Notes: generated by a model not told the origin, from the letters alone. A stretch of 8,397 nt of DNA from DATKDU01 sp035512595 (GCA_035512595.1 DATKDU010000006.1:1-8397), one strand, 5' to 3'. Shown: positions 1 through 6,313, counted from the first letter of the stretch. Program-made: numbers and translations.

Positions 1-1108
1 CCCCCTCCCGCAGCCGCGGATCGGTCGCTTCCTGAAGCCCTTCGCCGATGAGGTTGTAGGCCATGACGGTGAGGAAGATGGCGGCGCCGGGAAAAACGAT
101 GAGCCACCACAGCTTCAGATTCTGACGCCCTTCGTTAAGAATGTTGCCCCAGCTTGCACCGCTGAGATCCCCCAGTCCCAGAAACCGCAGCGCGTTTTCG
201 ATGAGGATCGCCGAAGCAATGCCAAACGTGATTGGGACCAAGACCGGAGCCAAAGCGTTGGGCAGGATGTGCCGAAAGATGATGCGGCCGTGACTAGCCC
301 CCATCGCGCGGGCGGCAGCAACGTAGTCGAGCGATTTAAGTTTGAGAAACTCAGCTCTCGTCAGACGGGCAATCCCCGTCCAACCCACCAACCCCAGCAC
401 CACCATGGTGTGCCAGACGGTTGGACGCTCCAGCACGGCAATCAAAGCCAATATCAGGATCAACGTAGGAATGCACATCACGATTTCAATCAATCGGCTG
501 AGAAAGATATCGGCCACGCCGCCGAAATAGCCCGCCAAGGCACCAAGGGTTATGCCGATAGCCGCTGCGATTCCCATGGATACAAACCCGACGAGCAGCG
601 CCAGTCGCGTGCCGTGGACCAGATGCGCAAAGACGTCCACGCCTTTGGTCGTCGTGCCCATCAGGTTGTAGGAATTGGGTCGGCCTTTGTCGCCGATCGG
701 CCCTTCTGGATAACCTTCGCGGTCCCCTTTGCGGAGCCGCTCATCGGGATCCTGAAACACCAATGGCCATATGGCCCAGCTATGGGGATCTTTCTTCGGG
801 AGGTTGTTGTAGTAGTTGTTGCGAAACCGGTCGGTTGTAAAGATCGGATTCTCCCACGCGTCGCGGAAGTAGCCCAATGCCGGAAAGTAAACCCGACCCT
901 TGTAGTAACAGACAATGGGCTTCGTCCCAGCGATCGCAGGTGAGAGCAGCGCCACAATGCCGAGAAAGGCAACGTAGCTCAAGGCCAGCATCGGCATGAA
1001 TTTGTGACGGAATCTGTGCCACACCTCGCTCCAATAGGCGCGGGACAGACGCTGCGGCGACACTGGTTTTGCGGCGATGGCGGCGGGAACGGTAGCTTCG
1101 GCGGACAT
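1..1108 (-). CDS. Peptide ABC transporter permease, OppC/YejE type (3' end cut by window edge)
   Basis: Inner-membrane permease of a peptide-type ABC importer, partner of the permease gene just upstream. I translated it from ATG at 1108 to the edge: 369 residues with no stop. A cytoplasmic N-terminus leads to a first helix near 40-60. A long extracytoplasmic insert (about 61-165) follows, then the permease domain with further helices. The ATPase-coupling EAA loop is at about 262-284 (DYVAAARAMG, then RHILPN). The C-terminus NLIGEGLQEATDPRLREG is where this family usually ends, so only a few residues are probably missing. The insert contains GTKPIVCYYKGRVYFPALGY and WAIWPLVF, which match what I remember of E. 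coli YejE better than short OppC/DppC proteins. The usual LGTDxxGRDV motif reads MGTTTKGVDV (150-159), losing the Asp and the Arg. The start lies 3 bases after the stop of the upstream permease gene, with no good ribosome site, so translational coupling is likely. The substrate is unknown. Confidence 0.93.
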   Translation of the reverse strand, partial: MSAEATVPAAIAAKPVSPQRLSRAYWSEVWHRFRHKFMPMLALSYVAFLGIVALLSPAIAGTKPIVCYYKGRVYFPALGYFRDAWENPIFTTDRFRNNYYNNLPKKDPHSWAIWPLVFQDPDERLRKGDREGYPEGPIGDKGRPNSYNLMGTTTKGVDVFAHLVHGTRLALLVGFVSMGIAAAIGITLGALAGYFGGVADIFLSRLIEIVMCIPTLILILALIAVLERPTVWHTMVVLGLVGWTGIARLTRAEFLKLKSLDYVAAARAMGASHGRIIFRHILPNALAPVLVPITFGIASAILIENALRFLGLGDLSGASWGNILNEGRQNLKLWWLIVFPGAAIFLTVMAYNLIGEGLQEATDPRLREG

Positions 1109-1111
1109 GCG

Positions 1112-2098
1112 CTACTTGTACGTGATGCGGGGGTCGACGAAGGCGTAAAGGATATCCGCCAGCAGTTGCGAGAACACCGTAGCGACCGCAAACATGAATG
1201 TCAGGCCCATGATCAAGGGGTAGTCGTTGTAGGTCATGGACTCGTAGAACAACTTGCCGATTCCTGGCCAGTTGAAAATCTGCTCCAGGATCACCGCTCC
1301 ACTTATCAGCGACGGCAACGTCAAGCCGATGATGGTTACAAATGGAATCAGCGTGTTTCGAAAGGCGTGCAGCCACAGTACGGTGCGCGGATCGACTCCC
1401 TTTGCCCTTGCTGTGCGCACGTAGTCCTGACGGATCGCCTCCTCCATGTTTGCCTTGATGAAGCGCGTGTCGTAGGCCAAGGCGCCGTAGCTGAAGCAGA
1501 TCAGCGGCAGGATCAGGTGGCGTCCGAGGTCCATCAGCTTCCCGGCTGGTGAAAGTCCGGCATAATCATCGCTCACCATTCCCGGTTCCAGTTGGAAGAT
1601 TGTTCCCTGGAGCCGCAAGTAGAAAATGTAGAGCAGCCACAACCCGGCCACATACGTCGGCAGCGAATAGAGCATGTAAAACAGGACGCCCACGATCCGT
1701 TCGTCAAGTTTGCCGCTGCGACGGGTGGCGTAAAGCCCGATCGGAATCGAGACGACATACGTGATGACAAATGACGGAACGGACAAGAGGAGCGTCGCTC
1801 CAATCCGCTCCAGGATCAACCCGATGACCGGCTTGCGGAACCGAAACGACGTCCCTAGGTCGCCACGCCCGAGTTGTCCCAGCCAGTCCCAATAAGCCGC
1901 ATACCACGGCTTATCGAGGCCGTACGCCTTGTTGAGAAGTTCCAGATCCTTCGCATTGATCTTGCGGCTGGGATCTTCGGCCCCGAGAAGGGTCAGCGGC
2001 GTTCCCGGGATGTTGCGGATCAGCGCGTACATCAGTGCCGTGAACACCAGCAGCGTGAAGGCCGCTAGAAAAAGCCGGCGAATGAGGTAGGCAGTCAT
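1112..2098 (-). CDS. Peptide ABC transporter permease, OppB/DppB/YejB type
   Basis: First transmembrane subunit of the peptide-type importer, 328 residues, a normal length for the family. The N-terminus MTAYLIRRL followed by a hydrophobic helix (about 9-30) is the classic OppB/DppB start. The periplasmic segment carries LNKAYGLDKPWYAAYWDWL (54-73) and GDLGTSF (79-85), both family hallmarks. Further helices lie near 100-124, 134-160, 193-210, 248-275 and 294-320. The EAA coupling loop spans about 219-252 (EEAIRQDYVRTARAKGV, then FRNTLIP), and the end VDPRITYK is typical. The start is fixed by an in-frame TGA four codons upstream. AGGAG at 2115-2119 lies 16 bases from the ATG, farther than normal, so initiation may depend on translation of the binding-protein gene that ends 54 bases upstream. 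It is transcribed after the binding protein and before the second permease, as in one operon. Peptide specificity cannot be read from the sequence. Confidence 0.95.
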   Translation of the reverse strand: MTAYLIRRLFLAAFTLLVFTALMYALIRNIPGTPLTLLGAEDPSRKINAKDLELLNKAYGLDKPWYAAYWDWLGQLGRGDLGTSFRFRKPVIGLILERIGATLLLSVPSFVITYVVSIPIGLYATRRSGKLDERIVGVLFYMLYSLPTYVAGLWLLYIFYLRLQGTIFQLEPGMVSDDYAGLSPAGKLMDLGRHLILPLICFSYGALAYDTRFIKANMEEAIRQDYVRTARAKGVDPRTVLWLHAFRNTLIPFVTIIGLTLPSLISGAVILEQIFNWPGIGKLFYESMTYNDYPLIMGLTFMFAVATVFSQLLADILYAFVDPRITYK

Positions 2099-2152
2099 GA
2101 ATGGCGATCATGCGCTCCTGGCAAGCAGTGTCGATCAGACCACTGAATCGGC

Positions 2153-4135
2153 TCACGGCTGTTCCACGGGCTTGTAGATGCTGCTGAAGCCCGGGCCATA
2201 ATGGTACGGTCCGCGAGGGCTAAACATGTAGCCGCGGAGCGAGCGATTGAACGCGTAAAACGCATTGCGGTAAAAGAGCCAGGTATAAGGCTGTTCTTCC
2301 CACAGGATCGTGTGAATCTTCGCGTAGATCGCCTCGCGCTTCTGGGGATCTAGCTCCCGGCGTCCCTCGATAAACAGCTTGTCCACTTCCGGATTGGAAT
2401 AGTAGCCGTAGTTGCGGTTTTGCCCGGTGCCGTAGATGTTTTCGGACGTATCGGGGTCAGTGCCGCTTCCCCAGCCGCCGAACGCCGCCTGAAAGTCGTG
2501 CTTCTGGAGCTTCTCGATGACAACCGGAAACTCCATCGCGGCCACGTTGCACTTGATGCCGATCTTGTCCAAGGACTGGGCCAGCAACTGGCAGATATCG
2601 ATGCGATCCTTGCGATTGTTGGTGATTACGGTGAAGCGGAACTCAATCCTCTTGCCATCCACCATCTTGTCGCGAATGCCGTCGCGGTTGCTGTCAACCC
2701 AGCCTGCCTCGTCGAGGAGATCCTCCGCCTTGTCCAGGTCCTGCTCGTAGGGCTTGGGCGGAGTCTTCGGTGCCCAGCGCGAGGTAGGATGGAACGTACC
2801 TGTACACGGCTCGCACAAGCCAAACAGCAGCGTATCGAGCAACTCGCGATGGTCGAAAGCATACGACATGGCCTCGCGAACGCGCTGATCGGAAAACAGC
2901 GGGCTTTTGCAATTCCACAAGAAGTGGAAGCTGGTCCATTCCGTCGCATAGGCCTTGGTGTTGTGCTTGTAGAATTCCGCCTCTCCCGTCTGCGTCTGCC
3001 ACTGCTCCGGCGTGATTTCCATTTCGTCGATGTCACCTGCCTTGACGGCTAGCAGCGATGTGGACGGATCGCTCTGAATTCGGAAGCGGACCGTCTTGAA
3101 ATGAGGCTTGTCGCGAACCTGCTTCCCTTCGTGCATATAGTAGCTTTCGCGTCGCTCAAGCACGATGTCGTTGCCACGATTGCGCGACTTGATTGTGTAG
3201 GCGCCCCCGACCACCGGATTGTCCTCCAACGCAACGTGCTTTGGATTGCGGGTCATCGTCGGGTCGGCAGGCAACGACTCTTCATACACGTGCTTGGGTA
3301 TGATCGGGAAATTGATGTTCATCACGTTTGTGGCCAGCGACTCCTTGTGGAAGAAGACGACCGTGTGGTCGTCATACGCCTCCACCCACTTGAGCTGATT
3401 GGTGCCTTGGCGGACGGCGGGCACGGGAACTGCACGGGTCAGGATGACCTGAAAACTGTAAGCAATGTCGTGAGCCGTGATTGGTGCGCCGTCGGACCAC
3501 GTCGAGTCATCGCGCATCACGACCTTGTCATACATGCCGTCCTTGCTGGCGTGCCAGGAAACAACCGAATCCTTAGATGCGAAATTGCGAAAGGTCCAGT
3601 CAAAGCCAAACAGCCCAAAACCGATGAGCCCTTGTACGTCGAACTCGACAACCGAACTGATGAGCAGCGGATTGGTGCTATTCACGTCCCCGAATGCATG
3701 CCGGTGCATGGCCGCTTCCCAATTGACCTCTGTGGGATCTGCCGGCAATCGTCCCAAGCCGCTGAGAATCTTTTCGTTGGTCTGCGGCGTTTCATTCTTG
3801 ATCTGAAGTGCTTCCTTAACACTTGCCAGCGGCGTTTCGTTGGCCTGCTTCTCGCGAAGCAACTCCATCGAATCAAGCACCGGCATCTCTTTCCACTCGA
3901 CTTGTCTTTCCAACTCCTCTAGCGGCGGCGGGGTAAACGGCTCGATCATGTCCCCGAGCTTGAATGCGATCTGTTCCTCTTCCTTCTCATTCTCGCCGTT
4001 GCCGTTCTCGGCCTTTCCACTGTCGGCAGATTTCGTTTCCTCGTCCTTGGGGGCAGGCGTCGTCTTGGTTGTCGAATTACACCCCGCGACTGCGAACCCG
4101 GCGAGCAAGACGACTGTCATCCAAAAGCGAGGCAT
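2153..4135 (-). CDS. Peptide ABC transporter solute-binding lipoprotein (SBP_bac_5 family)
   Basis: Extracytoplasmic receptor that would capture peptides or similar solutes for the two permeases downstream. The 660-residue protein starts with a lipoprotein signal: MPRF, a hydrophobic stretch (5-15) and lipobox VAGC with the lipidated Cys at 19. Residues 20-55 are a hydrophilic tether rich in Glu, Lys, Asn and Thr. Residues 56-140 are a further extension that I cannot match to the core family. The binding fold seems to begin near 145 (DVNSTNPLLISS). It carries the family signature STWSDGAPITAHDIAYSF at 211-228 and, near the C-terminus, the usual YGYYSNPEVDKLF and DPQKREAIYAKIHTILWEEQPYTWLFY. 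About 120 residues before the fold make it longer than common OppA/DppA proteins. AGGTGA (4139-4144 on this strand) sits 3 bases before the ATG. It is the first gene of the minus-strand transporter cluster. The family is certain; the ligand is not. Confidence 0.95.
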   Translation of the reverse strand: MPRFWMTVVLLAGFAVAGCNSTTKTTPAPKDEETKSADSGKAENGNGENEKEEEQIAFKLGDMIEPFTPPPLEELERQVEWKEMPVLDSMELLREKQANETPLASVKEALQIKNETPQTNEKILSGLGRLPADPTEVNWEAAMHRHAFGDVNSTNPLLISSVVEFDVQGLIGFGLFGFDWTFRNFASKDSVVSWHASKDGMYDKVVMRDDSTWSDGAPITAHDIAYSFQVILTRAVPVPAVRQGTNQLKWVEAYDDHTVVFFHKESLATNVMNINFPIIPKHVYEESLPADPTMTRNPKHVALEDNPVVGGAYTIKSRNRGNDIVLERRESYYMHEGKQVRDKPHFKTVRFRIQSDPSTSLLAVKAGDIDEMEITPEQWQTQTGEAEFYKHNTKAYATEWTSFHFLWNCKSPLFSDQRVREAMSYAFDHRELLDTLLFGLCEPCTGTFHPTSRWAPKTPPKPYEQDLDKAEDLLDEAGWVDSNRDGIRDKMVDGKRIEFRFTVITNNRKDRIDICQLLAQSLDKIGIKCNVAAMEFPVVIEKLQKHDFQAAFGGWGSGTDPDTSENIYGTGQNRNYGYYSNPEVDKLFIEGRRELDPQKREAIYAKIHTILWEEQPYTWLFYRNAFYAFNRSLRGYMFSPRGPYHYGPGFSSIYKPVEQP

Positions 4136-4228
4136 AGTTCACCTGTTTCCATCGTCGGGTGAGACAACCTTTGCGGCCAACGGCTGCGGGGCGCGCACTT
4201 GAAGCGCCCGTCTCGGTCATGCTACCCC

Positions 4229-4247
4229 TTGCCGCCGCGGGCGGCAA
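4229..4247. repeat. Short perfect hairpin, 8-base stem
   Basis: TTGCCGCC and GGCGGCAA pair perfectly around a 3-base loop (GCG). No T-run follows on either strand, so it does not look like an intrinsic terminator. A second hairpin follows at 4255-4271 (TTGGCG, loop GTAAG, CGCCAA). Both lie upstream of the transporter genes and could be remnants of repeats or part of an operator. The role is unknown. Confidence 0.4.
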
Positions 4248-4336
4248 CACGGCTTTGGCGGTAAGCGCCAAGCGGGCAATCAGTTGCGGCGGGACCGATT
4301 GTCGCGGTTGAGGCGGGCGGAAGCGATGCGGCGCGC

Positions 4337-4365
4337 TTGACGCTGGCGGCGGGATGCCGTAGAGT
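4337..4365 (+). promoter_or_regulatory. Candidate sigma-70-type promoter for the plus-strand cluster
   Basis: TTGACG at 4337-4342 matches five of six bases of the -35 consensus. TAGAGT at 4360-4365 matches four of six bases of the -10 consensus, with an ideal 17-base spacer. Transcription would begin near 4372, so the leader RNA would include the whole inverted repeat at 4386-4448 before the gene at 4460. Such matches arise by chance, and promoter rules in planctomycetes are poorly defined, so this is only a candidate. Confidence 0.35.
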
Positions 4366-4385
4366 TGTATGCGATTCTGCGGACT

Positions 4386-4448
4386 GTAGGACAGGTTTTC
4401 AACCTGTCCCGATTCAGTGTTTCTGGACAGGTCGAAAACCTGTCCTAC
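4386..4448. repeat. Inverted-repeat element 1 (24-base arms, REPIN-like)
   Basis: Arms at 4386-4409 and 4425-4448 are reverse complements at 23 of 24 positions, separated by 15 bases. Each arm is also a palindrome. The left holds GGACAGGTT, TTC, AACCTGTCC; the right holds GGACAGGT, a 5-base loop, ACCTGTCC. The element can therefore fold as one long hairpin or two short ones. It ends exactly where the GGAG ribosome site (4449-4452) of the next gene begins. Read as protein it gives TGFQPV and TGRKPVLR strings, which I recall as frequent spurious translations in planctomycete genomes. That suggests a dispersed family, but this rests on memory. Confidence 0.9.
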
Positions 4449-4459
4449 GGAGTACCGTC

Positions 4460-5203
4460 ATGAGCCAATACGACTACAACAATCCGTATGCCGCTCCCAA
4501 CATGGAAGCCCTCGCCATTCCGGCCGCCTTTGCCGAGGAATCGGAGCGGACGGCATTCATCCGCCGGACGTATCTCCATTTGTTCGGCGCGCTGGCGGCC
4601 TTCGCCGGCATTCTGACCGCGGTCTTCGCGCTCACGCCGGCGGCAGTACTGGACGCCACGGTCGGCTCGGTCCTGATGAGCCCGTACGGCTGGCTGATCG
4701 TGATCGGCATGCTGATGGGGGCCAACTGGATCGCCAATTATTGGGCTCACAACGACGCCTCGCCGGCCATGCAGTACGCCGGCCTGGGACTCTATACTGT
4801 CGCCGAGGCGCTGGTGTTTGTGCCGCTCTTGTACCTGGCGCGGATGATCGACCCGATGATCCTGCCGACCGCCGGCATTTTGACGGCAATGGTCTTCGGC
4901 GGGCTGACGGCATTCGTCTTCATCACCAAGGCGGATTTCTCCGGCTTGGGCAAGTACCTGTGGCTGGCGGGCCTGGTGGCGATGGGAACGGTGGTCGCCG
5001 CCATCCTTTTCAACTTCGCGCTCGGCGTCTGGTTTGGCGCGGCGATGATCGGCCTGGCGGCCGGCTACATCCTGTACGACACGTCGAACGTGATGCAGCA
5101 CTACCGGACCAACCAGCACGTGGCAGCCGCCCTGGCCCTGTTTGCCTCGGTGACGATGCTGCTGTGGTACATCATCCGGGTGCTGATGTCGATGCGGGAT
5201 TAA
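4460..5203 (+). CDS. BAX inhibitor-1 (Bax1-I) family membrane protein
   Basis: Integral membrane protein of the TMBIM/BI-1 superfamily. Studied members act as calcium leak channels or modulators of membrane proteases; the role here is unknown. The 247-residue protein has a polar, Asn/Tyr/Ala-rich N-terminus (1-30), then SERTAFIRRTYLHLFGA, the usual entry to helix 1. About seven helices follow (roughly 40-60, 76-95, 104-126, 135-156, 166-186, 189-207, 220-243). The family signature GYILYDTSNVMQHY (202-215) holds the conserved Asp207. The last helix reads AAALALFASVTMLLW and lacks the Asp found there in BsYetJ-like proteins. I chose ATG 4460 because GGAG (4449-4452) stands 7 bases before it and the protein begins MSQYDYNN. 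The frame stays open back to 4337, but that part is the inverted repeat read as protein. First gene of the co-oriented plus-strand cluster. Confidence 0.93.
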   Translation: MSQYDYNNPYAAPNMEALAIPAAFAEESERTAFIRRTYLHLFGALAAFAGILTAVFALTPAAVLDATVGSVLMSPYGWLIVIGMLMGANWIANYWAHNDASPAMQYAGLGLYTVAEALVFVPLLYLARMIDPMILPTAGILTAMVFGGLTAFVFITKADFSGLGKYLWLAGLVAMGTVVAAILFNFALGVWFGAAMIGLAAGYILYDTSNVMQHYRTNQHVAAALALFASVTMLLWYIIRVLMSMRD

Positions 5204-5289
5204 AAAACGGCGAGCGGGGGGCGTAAGCCCCCTGATTGCCCGCTCATTGATTCGAGGCGCCATCAGGGGGCTCACGCCCCCCGCTCGCC
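5201..5289 (-). terminator. Possible antisense intrinsic terminator formed by element 2
   Basis: Read on the minus strand, the GC-rich inverted repeat 5289-5209 is followed after one base by a run of six T (complement of the A-run at 5202-5207), the layout of a Rho-independent terminator. No minus-strand gene lies nearby, so it could only stop antisense RNA. The A-run may be incidental, since its first bases belong to the TAA stop of the upstream gene. The stem is longer than usual for a terminator. Confidence 0.25.
5209..5289. repeat. Inverted-repeat element 2 (28-base arms, REPIN-like)
   Basis: Arms at 5209-5236 and 5262-5289 are reverse complements at 27 of 28 positions, around a 25-base loop. 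Within each arm GGGGGC and GCCCCC form a nested palindrome with a 4-base loop (GTAA or TCAC). The element starts 5 bases after the TAA of the BI-1 family gene. Its last base lies directly before the ATG at 5290, so it fills the junction. In translation it gives peptides like GLTPPAR, which I recall from planctomycete gene predictions. No T-run follows on the plus strand. Confidence 0.9.
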
Positions 5290-5667
5290 ATGCCCGACTA
5301 CGATCCCCGGTATCTGGCCGGCATCGAGCACTTCAACGTCTGCGACTTCTACGAAGCGCACGAGGTGTGGGAGGATCTGTGGCAGGACTATTCCGGCCCC
5401 GATCGCCGCTACTACCAGGGGCTGATCCAGGTCGCCGTCTGCCTGCACCACTTCGGCAACGGCAACACCCGCGGGGCGAAAAAACTGTACCATGGGTGCC
5501 AGACGTACCTCAACGACTACCGGCCGTTTCACCTGGGCGTCGATTTGGAAAAGCTGCTCGCGGAGTTGACCGCTTGCTGCCAGGGAATTCTCGACAGCCC
5601 GGATGAGTTTCCAAACGTCGAGATTGTACCGGATTTGATTCCGGAGATTCACTTGGAGGAGAGGTGA
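5290..5667 (+). CDS. DUF309 family protein
   Basis: Small, probably cytoplasmic, all-helical protein of 125 residues, about normal for the family, whose biochemical function is unknown to me. The two signature blocks are intact. The first is EHFNVCDFYEAHEVWEDLW (13-31), with the His24-Glu25 and Trp residues that define the family. The second is YYQGLIQVAVCLHHFGNGN (41-59) followed by RGAKKLY. No signal peptide or membrane helix is visible. The ATG directly follows element 2, and no Shine-Dalgarno motif precedes it, because the preceding bases are the repeat arm (CCGCTCGCC). Translation may start on a leaderless or processed message, or depend on ribosomes coming from the upstream gene. The TGA stop lies inside the first unit of element 3. 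The family is clear from its motifs; the cellular role cannot be stated. Confidence 0.9.
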   Translation: MPDYDPRYLAGIEHFNVCDFYEAHEVWEDLWQDYSGPDRRYYQGLIQVAVCLHHFGNGNTRGAKKLYHGCQTYLNDYRPFHLGVDLEKLLAELTACCQGILDSPDEFPNVEIVPDLIPEIHLEER

Positions 5668-5731
5668 GTGGTTATTGGTGAGTGGTAAGTATTCCTGCCA
5701 GCACCTCACCACTCACCACTCACCACTCACC
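5662..5731. repeat. Inverted heptamer-repeat element 3
   Basis: The left arm (5662-5689) consists of four 7-base units: AGGTGAG, TGGTTAT, TGGTGAG, TGGTAAG. The right arm, from 5705, is CTCACCA three times and then CTCACC, followed by the G of the next start codon. The arms pair at 24 of 28 positions across a 15-base loop (5690-5704). Unlike the other elements, the arms are tandem repeats rather than palindromes. The unit at 5662-5668 contains the TGA stop of the DUF309 gene, and the right arm ends at the GTG start of the next gene. Read as protein it gives THHSPLT, another string I associate with planctomycete repeats. Confidence 0.88.
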
Positions 5732-6313
5732 GTGATCCTGCTCATCGACAACTACGATTCCTTCACCTACAACCTCGTCCAGCGGCTGGGGGAGATCGAT
5801 CCTGCGCTCGACATCGAGGTCCATCGCAACGACCAGATCACGCTCGATGAGATCGCGGCCAAACAGCCGACGCACATCATCGTCTCGCCGGGGCCTTGTA
5901 CGCCCAGCGAAGCCGGCATTTCGGTGCCGGTCATTGAGCGGTTCATGAACGAAGTGCCGATCCTCGGCGTCTGCCTGGGGCATCAGTCGATCGGCCAGGC
6001 GACCGGCGGCATCATCGTGCGGGCCAAGCGGCTGATGCACGGCAAGACCGACCAGATCACGCACGACGCTCAGGGAATCTTCAAGGGGCTTCCCTCGCCG
6101 CTGACGGCCACGCGCTACCACAGCCTGGTGATTCGCCCCGATACGCTCAACGGTGACTTTATCGTTTCCGCGACCGCCGATGCCGACGACGGCACCAAGG
6201 AGATCATGGCAATCCGCCACAAGCGATTGCCGCTGGTCGGCGTGCAGTTTCATCCGGAGAGTTTTCTCACCGAGCACGGGCACGCGATGCTGCGGAATTT
6301 TCTCGCCATGTAG
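5732..6313 (+). CDS. trpG/pabA: Glutamine amidotransferase, anthranilate/aminodeoxychorismate synthase component II
   Basis: Class I glutaminase subunit that releases ammonia from glutamine for the chorismate-using partner of anthranilate synthase (tryptophan) or aminodeoxychorismate synthase (folate). All landmarks are present in 193 residues, a normal length: ILLIDNYDSFTYNL at 2-15, oxyanion-loop SPGPCTP at 52-58, the nucleophile elbow GVCLGHQ with Cys81, HGK at 103-105, RYHSL at 128-132, and GVQFHPES with His174 and Glu176 completing the triad. No trpE or pabB lies alongside, so TrpG and PabA roles cannot be separated; one protein may serve both. I chose GTG 5732 because the conserved fold begins there. 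A TTG at 5675 is in frame and lies 7 bases after AGGTGA, but it would add 19 residues encoded by the repeat. The TAG stop is the first three bases of element 4. Confidence 0.93.
   Translation: MILLIDNYDSFTYNLVQRLGEIDPALDIEVHRNDQITLDEIAAKQPTHIIVSPGPCTPSEAGISVPVIERFMNEVPILGVCLGHQSIGQATGGIIVRAKRLMHGKTDQITHDAQGIFKGLPSPLTATRYHSLVIRPDTLNGDFIVSATADADDGTKEIMAIRHKRLPLVGVQFHPESFLTEHGHAMLRNFLAM

Larger units (their letters stand above)
4136..4459. other. Divergent intergenic region (324 bases)
   Basis: This gap separates the minus-strand transporter genes from the plus-strand cluster. From left to right it holds the ribosome site of the binding-protein gene (4139-4144), two small hairpins (4229-4247 and 4255-4271), a 13-base match to the 5209-5289 repeat (4271-4283), a candidate plus-strand promoter (4337-4365), and the large inverted repeat at 4386-4448 that ends next to the ribosome site of the next gene. 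I found no convincing promoter for the minus strand, although one should lie here if the transporter genes are transcribed from this gap. No conserved coding frame is apparent: the frame open from 4337 merely extends the plus-strand gene upstream through the repeat. Confidence 0.8.

Noticed and set aside
269..943. Plus-strand frame of 224 codons opposite the YejE-like permease
   Set aside because: His/Gln/Arg-rich shadow; the opposite strand gives a continuous permease with an EAA loop.
1911..2156. 81-codon minus-strand frame beginning at the end of the binding-protein gene
   Set aside because: It overlaps the start of the OppB-type permease in another frame. The AGGAG at 2115-2119 lies only 3 bases before an internal ATG, and the peptide shows no conserved features.
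3101..3922. Plus-strand open frame of 273 codons opposite the binding-protein gene
   Set aside because: Antisense to a gene with lipobox and family signatures; no recognisable motif or ribosome site of its own.
4445..5275. Minus-strand open frame of 276 codons opposite the BI-1 family gene
   Set aside because: Arg/Gly/Gln/His-rich shadow of a well-supported membrane protein; its start lies inside a repeat.
5662..5731. CRISPR-like array
   Set aside because: The units are 7 bases and contiguous, with no spacers, and the arms are inverted relative to each other.
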